A stretch of 50,856 bases of DNA. Origin: Gonium pectorale (taxonomy: Eukaryota > Chlorophyta > Chlorophyceae > Chlamydomonadales > Volvocaceae). The notes under the pieces were generated by a model. It searched no databases and was not told where the DNA came from. It saw only the letters and a list, made by a program, of their open reading frames with translations. Numbering within the stretch: the stretch's first letter is position 1; each line of letters opens with the position of its first letter. A program made the translations under genes and the position numbers. Below, piece after piece: positions 24,132 through 35,400 of this stretch. The DNA lies in assembly GCA_001584585.1 (NCBI GenBank), contig LSYV01000015.1:463820-514675 (forward strand). Direction: 5' to 3'.

Positions 24132-25150
24132 CTCGCGGAAGGGCTGAGCGTACGGGCGGGCGGGCGGGACATAATCAGTCACAGATTCCCTCAGCAGCTG
24201 CACCACCCGAAGCACGAAGAACATGTCTTGCGGGAAGGTGGAGATGGCGGAGCGCTTGATGGGCGAGTTTGGGTCGAAGGGGTCGACCTGTGCAACGGAA
24301 GGTGCGAGGGGGCAGGGTACGGGCCACAAGGCATTGACTCCAGAGGGCGCGCTACCTCTGCTCTGCACTGGCACTGGGAACAGGTCACCAGAAGGATGAT
24401 AGCCGACGGCCCGAGCGCCAAGCAAACGGCGCAACACCGCGGCAGGGCCTGGCGCCCCTCCAACCACTCCCTTCCGCGCGCCCTATCCGCCACCTGCCTT
24501 CCCAATCCTGTGGGCCATGCCGCACACCGTGGCCGTGCAGACCTAAGTCGGCATCCGATCACCAGACCCCCCACACTACACACACAACTGACATGCNNNN
24601 NNNNNNNNNNNNNNNNCTGCTTGGGCTGTGAGTCTCTCATGCGCCTGTCAGAGCGTGCCAAGCATGCACACCAAGCACGCCCTAAGCGTACTGGCCCTTG
24701 TGCCACCGGATACCAATACCCAAAGCCCCCCCGCCGAGCCCGCCACTTGCCTTCCCGCGCGTGTCGAACATGCCGTACGCCATTTCCGTACGGACCAGGG
24801 GGTCGTCACGCTCCGTGACCACGCCCAGGCCGCCCAGCGCAGCGGACACCTCCGTTGGCCGGCCCCTGGGGATCGGGGCCGTGCGGTGCGGTGTCGGGGC
24901 CGGTGGTCAGCTTCGGAGGCCCATGGCAAGGAGAAAGGAGTAGAGCACGGAGGGGTTGGGGGACGGAAGATCTCGAAGCGCTCCTGACCGCAACACCTGT
25001 GCTACTCCCGTCCACCCACTTGTTGAGCGCGAGCACCAGCTCCGCAAAGGCCCGCCGGTGCTCGTCCGGCAGCTGCTTGGACTGGCCGTAGTCGAGCAGT
25101 CCCACGCGGCCGCCCCGGCCGATCAGGATGTTGCCAGGGTGGCCGTCGGC
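24132..25150 (-). CDS. ABC1/ADCK (UbiB-family) atypical kinase, C-terminal exons only
   Basis: Three in-phase exons, 25016-25150, 24751-24849 and 24132-24287, encode the catalytic-loop and C-terminal part of an ABC1K protein. This family of atypical kinases/ATPases acts in plastids and mitochondria on quinone and lipid metabolism. The first exon starts with ADGHPGNILIGRGGRVG (family ADPHPGNIL) and continues LLDYGQSKQLPDEHRRAFAE, giving the DxHPGN-type catalytic loop and the DYGQ metal-binding motif. The second has GVVTERDDPLVRTEMAYGMF and ends at a GC donor (GGGAAG|GCAAGTGG). The third has FPQDMFFVLRVVQLL. Exon 3 may continue past 24132, since the frame stays open to 24066. No exon for the ABC1K N-terminal half (KxGQ motif, Ala-rich loop) was found in 25.2-29.4 kb. 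The gene is therefore 5'-truncated, its upstream exons lie beyond a very long intron, or the assembly is broken; a run of N lies in its second intron. No internal stops were seen. Confidence 0.8.
24597..24616. other. Assembly gap (20 N)
   Basis: Twenty consecutive N lie inside the intron between the second and third ABC1K exons. The true gap length is unknown; order and distance across it should not be trusted. Confidence 0.99.
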
Positions 25151-26499
25151 CTGGGCGGTGTGGGGCGGGGGGGGGCGGAGGGGCGGGGCGGTAGCGGGGG
25201 CAACGGAAGAGGGACCTTGGGATGGGGCGCTCAAGGACAATGCTGCCCGCGCCCGTGACCTGCCCAACACCTGAACACCTGTGCACGGCCGGAGTACCAG
25301 GAGGGTACAGCAATTTGGCGCACCGTAGAGTCACACCGGCGCTTGTCCCGGTAGTTACCACCGTCGAGGGAGGCGTGAAGAGCCCCTATCTTGGCATAAC
25401 TACAGCAAATGCGGAAGAGGCTTACGACAAGCAGAATGGAGGCCTTCACCCTTCAGTCCCGCCACAGTCCTCGTGTAGCAGCGGCAGTGCCCTGACCCCA
25501 GACTTGCATGTATATATCCTATGGCCTAATGCTGCCGCCCTTTCCCAGTATTACCGTGTTCCGTTTGTAGCCGAATGTAGCCGCTCCCAGGTGTCCCCTG
25601 GCCGCTCCCAATCAAGCATGGGGACCGCCCGTCGCATGGGGTCCGCACAGGGTCAGCACCGCTGCAAGCCAACATAGCTCAGACTGTGTGCAGGAGAGTG
25701 CATGCACGCGCCGCACCCTGCTGGGCCCTCTCAATTGTGGACGGGCGGATGTTGCCGCTGTTCGCCCGACTCTCCGTATCTAGCGTTGGCTGGGTCAGTG
25801 CAAGTCGGCACGGCTGGCTGACTGGCTGGCTGTGAACGCCCGCACTCGCGGGGGCCGTGGTGTGCCAGTCCGTCCGCACTCCGGGGGGGTGTGCCTACTC
25901 CTTCACACCATGTACAGCGCTCCTAGCCTACCCCACGAGCCTACCCCAGCTTGACATACATGTGCGCGGCAATTGACTCGTCCGCGCTCAATTCCCGACG
26001 TCGCAGGTGCCTGGACTATGATTTAATTGAGAACAACACACCAAGACCAGCACACGCCATTCCGATCTCACTATGGTTCGGGGCTCCGTGTGTGGATGTG
26101 TTGCGGCTCGATACCCCTTTCCTTCATTTCCCGATTGAAGGACACCCCTCGTCGTGCGCGTACTGCAATCAAGGAGTACCATGTGCGAAGCCTTCCATCC
26201 CAATCACCGCCATGCTTTAATGCCGGGCTGTCCTATGCAGATTCTGGCATGAAGCCGTCTTGACCACTGACGAGGCTTGACAGGGCCACAGTTGCACGCG
26301 TACACAATCGGCCGATAACGCCCCGCCTTGCGCCCCAGCCCGTGTGCCCCGCCGTGGGGCCTGGCCGTGGGGACTTGGCCCACTTGCCCCGTAACGTTTT
26401 TTATCTGCGGAAAGGTTACAAGCGGAGAGGCGAGAAAGGGCGCAGACAACGGGAGGGACACGCAGCCCTCCCGTGATGAGAACCACCGAAACCCTGCCC

Positions 26500-26665
26500 T
26501 AACTACAGCGCACCACGGCGACCAAGACCAAACACCGACGGCGCACACAAGAAGAGAAGGAACCCTGCACCTAAAGACCACAGAACAGGAAGGCAGAAAG
26601 ACGCGAAGAAAGGAAAGGAAAGGAGAAGCTGACCACCAGGACAAGAGAGAAACAGACCGAAAGGA
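26500..26665 (+). repeat. Dispersed purine-rich repeat, copy 1
   Basis: It shares the core CCTGCACCTAAAGACCACAG and following bases (26563-26592), plus flanking GAAGGA/AAGGAAAGG-rich sequence, with a second copy near 50475-50610 in the same orientation. Similarity fades outside about 120-160 bp. It could be part of a transposable element or a degenerate UTR/LTR; no terminal repeats were found. Confidence 0.6.
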
Positions 26666-26847
26666 CCCGTGGAGCACAGGCAGCAAACCACTCCCCTCCC
26701 ATAGCAGAAGCCCGCAATCCGAACCCGAACACCCCCTGCGACTCGCCGAAAACAGAGAGACAGACGGCACCTGCCCCAACAAGGGCACCGTACCTTAAAG
26801 GACCCACAAACGCAACGCTCCTCAACACCCACCACCAAAACCCCACA

Positions 26848-27007
26848 CCGAAACCCATACCCAACCACCAAACCCAGCGGGCACCCTGCAACGGAGCGCG
26901 AGGCCTGCAGGCGACCACCCCGCCACACCCCCGAAACCCATGCCCAACCACCAAACTCAGCGGGCCCCCTGCGACTGAGCGCAAGGCCCGCAGGCGACAA
27001 CCCCGCC
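26848..27007. repeat. 83-bp tandem duplication
   Basis: Two adjacent copies begin CCGAAACCCAT at 26848 and 26931 and end GGCGACCACCCCGCC / GGCGACAACCCCGCC, differing by a few substitutions and a small length difference. They overlap the 3' end of the frame-broken ORF on the minus strand. Confidence 0.8.
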
Positions 27008-27473
27008 TCCCGCCTCCTGCTGCAAATCGAAGGCCTTGTGAAGCTCCATAGCCGCCTCCGCCAATGCTCCGAGGGCCACCGCTGGCAGCGCGGTGGACTG
27101 GCTGGTCTCCACCGCAAGGTCCCGCCAGTGCTGTAGATCCGCACGCAGGTAGGCGAGCACGAGGTCCCGCCCAGCCTGCCACGAGCAAACTGGACGCGTC
27201 GCGCGGAGCCCCCACAGTGCATGGTGCGCCAGGGCGCCCGGGAGGGTCTGGGGCCCCCGCAGCCGCTGCCAAGTGGCGATAGCCGCGGGAGTCCAGGATG
27301 GCACCGTAGTCAACGCTGTCAGTGTCGCTGCTGCTGGAGACCACCATGTCGCTGGGCGCCGGGCGGGGCGCCGGTGGAGCTCGTTGGCGCCCGGAGTCCC
27401 CCAATAGGAACCCCGACCGCAACCCTGCAGTACTGTCACGGCCTGCTGTTGAGCGTTTGGGTGCCTTGGTCAT
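26957..27473 (-). pseudogene. Frame-broken ORF in repeat region, possibly transposon-derived
   Basis: From an ATG at 27473 one frame reads MTKAPKRSTAGRDSTAGLRS and continues to SSSDTDSVDYGAILDSRGYR around 27290. A protein-like stretch then continues in a different minus frame, with DLVLAYLRADLQHWRDLAVE and LGALAEAAMELHKAFDLQQE, to about 27010, before running into the tandem duplication. No splice pair explains the change convincingly, so an indel or decayed coding sequence is likely. The product is not recognised; a gag-like or other transposon origin is only suggested by the repeat context. Confidence 0.35.
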
Positions 27474-28709
27474 CGAGCGTTTTGAAGACTGTCCCTTGTA
27501 ATGACTTCGTCCAGCGCTGCATTGTCGGAAACCACTTCGTCTGTGAGGCACCAGGAGGTGGTGCATACTTGCTGTTGCGGCCACGGACATGCGGCAGGAA
27601 GGCAGGTTGGCAGCTTGCAGGGCACTACCTACCTAGCACTGTATGCTGCTGTGGACTCCTTTTGGGTAATGGGTGCATGGCCAACACCACAGAATGGGCC
27701 ATTATCGTCTTGACCTGTCCTGGCTCAAGTGGCTCCTGCGGAGCAACTCAAGTTCATACTCTCGTGCTCGTGTACGTCCGTGCCGGGCAACTCCTGTGCC
27801 GTGCGTATCAAACGGAAACGAGCGAGTGTAACACGGCGGTCTCAAAGGCAATCTCAAGGGAGCAGGCATCTCATTGAAGGTGTGTCCTATACAAAGGAGA
27901 TCCCCCCTGATCCCATACGTCGGCCTACCATTGGCTCGAGGTGTGCTGTCACACGGGCAAGGCTGGCGTTATGGCTCGGCTGACATCCAGAGGGCTCGAC
28001 GGGCAGTAGTGGGAGACGTGAACCGTGCGCGTGCAGGCACGGGACGCCGTGTGCGCACAACTCGGGGTGCGCCCTCGAGGCGAGCTGCATTCCTTGGAAA
28101 GTCGTTCACAGGCGTTACGGAAGCCACTGCGCAGGGCTGGTGCGGGGGGCCGCCCTTCGCCGCGGTGGTGATTGCAAGCAGGTGTTGCGTCCGTGTGAGC
28201 GTGGCGTTACAGGCGCTACTGGCACGGCAGGCGAGATTGCGAGAAGGCATTGTTAGCAAGCATGGCTAGCTTGGGGTGGGCATGCTGTATAGTGGGACAG
28301 AGCTGTCTGGAGGCAGCACGCTGACTGGAGAATGGCGGTGGCGACGCAGGCGACGTGGGGAGGCAGCCGAGGGCATCCCACCGTGGCTGGACTCTCGTTC
28401 GCCGGGTGCTGTCTGGAATATTTGGGACTTGCTGTTGCATGCAGATCCATATGCGTATGTTGCGTAAATGATCCGGATGGGCAGATGAGAGGGAAGAGCA
28501 GCGGCAGTCTGCAATTGTCTGCACACCGTACTGGCCTTATCTCCAAGTAGGCTGACACGGAAGCCTGGAAGAGCGCTGCCTGGCTACGAGTTGGATGGCT
28601 GAATGGCTGAATGCAACTGCAAGGCCGTGAGAGAGCCATGTGCAAGAGCAGCCGCATGAGACCTGTTGCCAACGGTATGGTCGCCGGTCTTACACGGTCT
28701 TCCGCGGCC

Positions 28710-28738
28710 CTTACACGCCTTACGCTTGCGCGTGTAAG
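28710..28738. other. Inverted repeat (9-bp stem)
   Basis: CTTACACGC at 28710-28718 pairs perfectly with GCGTGTAAG at 28730-28738, with an 11-nt loop. TGTAA in the right arm would read as a plus-strand polyadenylation signal, but no plus-strand gene ends here. Confidence 0.5.
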
Positions 28739-29445
28739 CCCCAAGGGTTGAGAACCCCGAGTGGAAGTTTGTTTAGCAACCCGCCATAAGTGAGCAACGG
28801 CTCCCCTGCCGACTGCAGGTCTCCTGCACACGCCGAAACCCAAAGACACGCCGCTGACCCACCCAAGAGCTCAGCTGAAATCGTCGGCTCCGGCAAGTCA
28901 ACTTCCGTAGCATTGTGGGCCTTCAGCCGGCGACGACATCAGACGACACGATGGATACGGGAAGCCATGCGCTACTGTGTGTAGAAATCAAGATGACTAT
29001 CTCATCAACATGTATGCAATTTGCATGTGGTTACTGCAGCAGATTTTCTCCTCCCGCTCCAAAAGCGTCTGTTCGTACTTTCGCATTTTGGGCAGGGCAT
29101 GGGCAAGCCCGCTAAGTTGCGCACAGTCGCACATGTAGATATTCAAAAGTGGCGATGAAGCAGCTTGCCAGATGGCCAGTGTAGGGCACTGTCTTCACCC
29201 GCAGTTTGGTTTCACCGAAGCAGCGTCAGATGTCAGTCGCCTAGTTCACTGGTGTGGCTTAACTGGAAGAGCCAAAATGCACCAACGCCCGGCCTCGCTT
29301 TCCTGTCCTGTCAGTGCGCTACTTCACAACGCTGAATACTTCAAACTCGATACTTAGATAGACACATGCAATCAGCTTCAGTCTACGCCCGTGTCCCAGC
29401 GAAACTGGGAACTAGCGAAGCAAGGGCTTGCCCTGAGGGAACGCG

Positions 29446-32400
29446 ATGCTCAGCCTTGTCAAAGGCTTATGTTGTTGGAGGGAGGAATCGTTCTTGGAGG
29501 AGGAGGCTGTTACGACAGCATCGCCGCACCTGGGCAAGTCGTCGGCTGCCGCGCGGCAAGCGGCAGGTGGCGATTTGCTTGCCTCAGGGGATGCAGTGGC
29601 AGGAGAGGGTAGCGATGTCGGGGCCGGCAGCGGCTTTCTGCGTGCAACCCCAACAGCCCCGGCAGCCCTTGGCAGCCAACTCGAGAGCCAGGGTGAGCTT
29701 GCCACGCAAGCAAAGACCGAGGCGGGTCCGCTTCTCATCTCCACGCTAACCTTCAACGTCATGCCAGCCAGCGTGGCGTCTATGCTGGGTCCAGCCAACC
29801 CGGATGCCGAGGGCGCAGGAAGTGCTCACCTTGCTGCCGCACAGCAATCTGCGATGTACAGCCACTCCAGCTACATCCTCAACTCGCCACTCCGGCCGGC
29901 CACGAGCTACAACGGCCAGGCGCCGGCTGTGGCGCCCGCGCCACCCTCGGGCACCTACATAGACCTGCCCGCTTTTGGCGGCAACCACGCACCGCTCTCT
30001 CCACTACCTCTCGTGTCTGCATCACGGAGCCAGCGCGCGCAGCTGGGACCCGGATTCGTGCCACCCGGGCCAGGCGCCACGGCCAACCGGCGATTCGATG
30101 GGTTCGAGACGCTGTGCCTGGGCGATGAACCGCAGGCTGTGTCGGGGGCCTTGCTAGCGGCGCGGCCTTTAACGTTCTCCGGCGCCGAGCTTGCAATCCC
30201 GGTGGCCAGGGTCCCGTCCAGCGGCAGCTGCACCGGCGTGAGGCTGGAAGAAGTCCAGTCGCCGCTCCCGGACCGGCAGCCCTCGGGTTGCTTCACCGGC
30301 AGGGCTATTGCCATCTCTCCTTCGTTGACAGGCGTCGGTCATCAGCCTAGCGCGTTTGCCGGCTTGCAGGCGTTTGAGGGTCCTGATAGCAGTCGGACGC
30401 CCTTCAGCCCATTGGGCAACGGCGACAGCGGACCCCTGTCAGCAGCCTACGGGCCAGGGCCCGGCTCCTCGTTTCTAGAGGCCGTCGAGGGAGCCCAGGA
30501 TAAGAGGGCACCGCAGGCGATGATGTCCTCTCGATACTCTGGCGCCCTATCCCCGCGCATGGCCAGTTTCCAGTACGGTAGCACGGCCGCGGGCACCGCC
30601 CCCAGCGGCGGCATGTATACGCCAACTCCCCCGTCGCCGCAGCGCAGCAGTTTGGGGATGGTGCCGTCCCGCCTCTCGCTTTCGGGTGCCGGCAGCCTTG
30701 TCATCGAGAGCTCAGCGCTGTGCGAGGTCACCACGCCGCATACAGGTGTGGGCGACTTCCATGGGCGACAATGGGCATAGGGACAAGGGACTGGCACGTG
30801 CAAGTTATGGGAATCATGCTTTGCATGAATCGCAGCGCATGCATGTATGGTACATAATCAGTGCGTCGGTGCGATTAACTCATGCCTCGGTTCCTGCTTG
30901 GGACCAACCCATGTCCGGCATTGGCCTGTGCGGGACCTCCTGCATTCGACCTGTGAACACCGGATAGTCTTTGTGTCGCACGTACCGTTCGCGACCCTTC
31001 CCTCGGCCCCTGCAATTTGCACTTATTTGTGCCAGGCCTGGTCACGGAGCAGACGGTGCAGGAGATGAGTGCGCTGGCTCCCGCTCTGGACCTCTGGACG
31101 GCAGGGGCGCAGGTGTCACCTCAGACCCGCATTGCGCAGGGCGCCTATGGGGTTGTGTACCGCGGTGAGGCAGCGCGGAGCCGGAAGCACCGATGCGACT
31201 GCTCGAGGTCCTTGGGATCCGGCCTATGGGTCGATGCACTGAGCGGGAAAGCACTGGCGAGCCTGGCGACTCTTCCCTTGACTGCGTGTCCCCGTTGTTT
31301 CTACTGTTCCTACCGTTGCAAAGCCTGTCCGTATCTAAGCCCAAGCTTGCGTTGTGCAACCGCCCCACCTCAACGGTCCGACTCGCCGCTGTTTCCCGGC
31401 AGGCCTGTGGCACGGCTGCAACTGCGCCGTGAAACTGATGTTGGCTGCCAGCGCGGAGAACCTCAGCTCCCAGCTCACGGAGGTCTTCCTGTGCAAGGCG
31501 CTCTCTTGCCACCCCAATATTGTGCAAACCTTCGACTGCAACGTGTGGCGCATTACTGCCGACACGCTCGCGACGGCGCAGATGCTCTGCGGCGGGGGAC
31601 CACCCGGCGGCGCCGCCACCAGCTTCGGTGCGCCTCTTGGTGCAGGCGGCGCCTTTGCCGCCGGCTTCGTGCCCAGCGGCAGCAACAGTGCCTTGGTGGC
31701 GGGAACGGCGTACGGTGGCGGCCCCGACGGCGCGTCTGTCGGCGCCCCGCGGCATGACGAGGTGTCCTGGCCCGGGACGAGCGTGAGCATGAGCACGAGC
31801 TACACCCGACAGACGCCTTCGTCGAGCAAGAGTGCTATTGCGGTCGCCAAGGCCGCCTCGTCGGGGCGCCATCATCACCACCAGGAGCACGGACCGGGGC
31901 AGGACCGGCAGGAGCAGGCTGGAGCGCATCCGGCGGTGCTGGCCTCTCTTCCCGTCAGCGTGGAGGTGTCCAAGACGACGCTAACCGCGCAGGGTAGCGG
32001 CGTCGGCGCGGGGCTGGAGAGCGGGGCGCAGTGCTTCCCCGCGCTGCCCACCTCCAGCACCACGCTGGCGAGCTCCATGATGCAGGGTTCCGTGCCCGAC
32101 CTGGCGCGCCGCGCGTCGACCAGCGTTGGGATGGACTCCTGGGTAGGGATGCAAGCCCGTACAGCCGCCGCGACGGCGGCCGTGTCGGCGGCCGCGGCCG
32201 CAGCGGTGATGGCCATCACGCCGCTACTGCCAGACGGGCAGGTCACGTCCCGGCAGCTGGAGGCGGGGCACGTGTGGCGGGTGCAGCCCATGATCGGCGG
32301 CAGCGGAGTCGTGGACTGCGCTACCTCTGCCACCATCCCCACCACAACCACCGGCAGCAGCGTGCTGGGATGCGGGGGGAGCCCGCTTCACCAGATCCGC

Positions 32401-35400
32401 ACCTTGGCGCTCCAGGCACCGTCGCGTCACAGGAACAGCCGCGACCCGGTCACCGTATGTTCTGTTTCGTCCATGCCTTCGGCTGTGGCGGTTAGCATCA
32501 ACGCGCCCCAGCACGCCACCGTACTCGGGCCCGTCAGTGAGGAGCGTGGGTCGGGCCATCTCGCCTCGGATGGGGCGTCAGGCCCACAGCTGAACGCAAG
32601 CCCAACGCTCTCGCAGCCCACTCCACTCGTGAACTTGAGCAGCGCCTCCGGCAGCTCCCCCCACAGCTCCAACTCCGGCTCGAAAGGCGCCAAGGGGGCC
32701 AGTCTGGTGGATGCGGCCGGCGTGGGCGCGGCGCAGGATGGTCCGGCCCGAGGGAGCAGCTCTGGCCTTACTCAAGGCACATCTTCCGACACGGGCATGC
32801 TGGGCGCTGCAGCCTTGGGGTCCGGTCCGCGCGCGTCTGCGGAAGCAGCAGCGGCTGCTGACGGCGGAGCAGGCGTTGAGGCGGAGCTATGGCGGGCCGC
32901 AATGGCGGCCAGGGACGGCCAGGGGCGGGGCGATGTCGCCAGCAGCTTGGCCGCTGTGGCGGTTGTGGCCGTGGATCAACTCGCTTCGCAGGAGGCTGAC
33001 CAATCGAACAGCAACAGTGGGCGCGGGGGTTCCCGGTCGCGGCGGTCGGTTCGGCACTCCGACCCCTGCCTGGGATCATACGTGCAGCCGCCACCGGTGG
33101 CTGTATCCCAACGGGAGCCGCCCGGGGTGCAGCAGGAGCCCCTCTCCCCGCCGACCGCGCACCTTGTGTCCCCCGCGGCAGCCACGATCGTGCCGATGAC
33201 GTTGCCCTGCGCCGACCCGGCCCTGCTTGCGGCTGCGGCGCCGCCGCTCGCGCAGCTGGCGCCGCTCATGCCGCTCATGCCTGCGCCGGTCCCCATGCGC
33301 CAGCCGCGACCACACAGCACCAAGGTGGCGCAGGTGGTGCAGCCGCGGGTGGCGCCAGCCCCATACCGGACCACCAGCAGCATCCCGACCGTCGCCACGG
33401 CCGCCGCCAGCGACGACTCCAGCCCCAACACTCCGCGCTGTGCCTTCACATCGCTGGCCAAGGCGCCGGCGGCCGCGTACTACAGCTCGCACGACAGCTC
33501 AGGCCAGCGGTTGCTGAGCAGCGGCTCGCGCGTCCGATGGCCGGCGCCAGACGGCCTGTACGGGCTCATGCCAGGCTTCAGCCAGTCGCGGAATGCGCTG
33601 GGCGGTCCAGTACCCACCGCCGCCGCCGCCGTGGGGCTGCCTAACGCGCCGCTCAGCGCCATGCAGGTTGCGATGGCCATGGCGATGGGAATGGGGGTAG
33701 GCGCGGGCGTGGCGACGGCGGCTTCGGAGGGGCGCGCCGGCCAGGGGCCCATTAGCTCGCCTCTGAGCTCGGGCCAGCTGCCGTCGCCGGTCTGGCAAGG
33801 CAGCATAAGCGGCCTGGCGGCGGGCTCGGAGAGGGCGCTCCCGGCGATCATTGGGCCAGCGCCGCCACTGCAGCTGCGGAGCGCGGTGCTGACGGGTGAC
33901 GACGGCGACGCGGCAATGGCGGCGGCGGGGGCGCATAACCTGGCACAGGTGGGGTGGGACGGCAGCGATGGCGGTTGGGCCGAGAACGGCGGTCGTCCGT
34001 GTGTGGGCTGGGATGCTTGGCCTAAAGGCAGCCTGGAGCGTTGTACGGGATGAGGAGGGTGCCGGGCGGCTGCCAGCAGCGGACGGGGGGGTGAGGCATG
34101 TCGCGGGCTTGGCTTTGAAGGTAAGGGGGCAGCCTACCAGCCGAGCGTTCCGGACAGCCCTGCGCCCCTATGCAAAACGGCTGCCATCGTGTCCGCCTCC
34201 GGGCGTGCTGGGTGGCCGCTGCTGCTGCCTCGCATTAATACGGACGCGTCGGTCCTTATCCGGCAGGTCTTGCGGCAGCTCGGCGCGCGCGAGGGGCAGC
34301 TGGCTGTGGTGTTGGTCATGGAGGAGTGCGACCGCGGGTCGCTGCAGCAGCTCCTTAGCAAGGCAGCCGCTGCGGCGGCGTCGGTCGGGGAGGCCGCCGC
34401 CGCCGCGTCCCCCGCGGCCCCAGCTCCTCCCGGCCACCACCCTGCTGGCACGCCTAACTTGAGCTCTGGGACTGTCGGCCATGTGATCGCAGCCGACTCG
34501 GTCTTCTGGCAGAGGCAGCAACAGCCACGGGCACTGCAGGGGCTCTCGGGCAGCGGACCGAACGGCCACGCCCAGGCCAGCGACGCGCGGTCCCCGGGCA
34601 TCTACGTGCCCTTCTCGGGCGGCGGGCGCTACAGCATGCAGGCGGCGCTGCGGGCGCTGGTCCTCACAGCGAAGGAGATTGCCCTGGTAGGCCAGGATCG
34701 AGGATCGAAGTTAGGGAGGAGATCGTATACGGGACGCTAATTGCCGCAAACGGCTTGCGGGCCAATAAGGGGTGCTGCCGGCGTGGCCTGCTTCCTCGCT
34801 GTCAATGCCCACGTGGCCGGTGCTCACTCCAGTACCGGTGCAACGCGCCTTGTCCGCAGGGCATGGCCTTTCTCCACGTCAACAATATCATACACGGCGA
34901 TTTGAAGCCCGGTAAGGCGCCCAATGTTTGCTGCCGTCAGTTTTTTTATGTCCATTTTCTTGGGATAAGCAACTGGGGGCCGCGCACTCACGTGCAGTAA
35001 CCACCCGTGCCCGCCGCGCAGGCGCACACACCGTCGCGGGCGTTGTGTTTGGGCGCGGTCCCTTTATCCCTTGCCCCAACGCCCCGCTGCCCCGCATCAA
35101 GGCCCCTCGTCGCTTCCCCGCAGGCAACGTTTTGCTCAAGAGCAGCCGGCAGGACCAGCGCGGCTTCGTAGTCAAGATATCGGACTTCGGTCTGGGCCGC
35201 GTGTTGCATCCCGCCTCGCCCCCGCCACGCTCGATCTTCGCGGGCGGGGCCCTGGGCAGTCCCGACAGCGAGCCCGGCGGCGCTGACCTCGAGCCCACGC
35301 TCAACGGCGCCGGCATCGCCGACGGCGGAGGCGGTGACGGAGGCGGCGCGGTGCAACTGGGAGCGCTCGACGGTACGGTACCGTATCTGGCTCCGGAACT

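Larger units (their letters stand above)
25151..29445. other. Gene-poor, repeat-bearing interval
   Basis: No gene with a conserved product was found between the ABC1K exons and the kinase gene. The interval contains a frame-broken ORF (26957-27473), an 83-bp tandem duplication, one copy of a dispersed purine-rich repeat and a hairpin, listed separately. The rest (25.2-26.3 and 27.6-29.4 kb) shows only short, unconserved open frames. The promoter and any upstream exons of the kinase gene at 29446 would lie at its right end. Confidence 0.55.

Noticed and set aside
34150..34266. Upstream extension of kinase exon 4 (INTDASVLIRQ)
   Set aside because: Open frame, but acceptor CCGGCAG at 34266 matches phase with exon 3 and gives a continuous kinase beta-5 segment.
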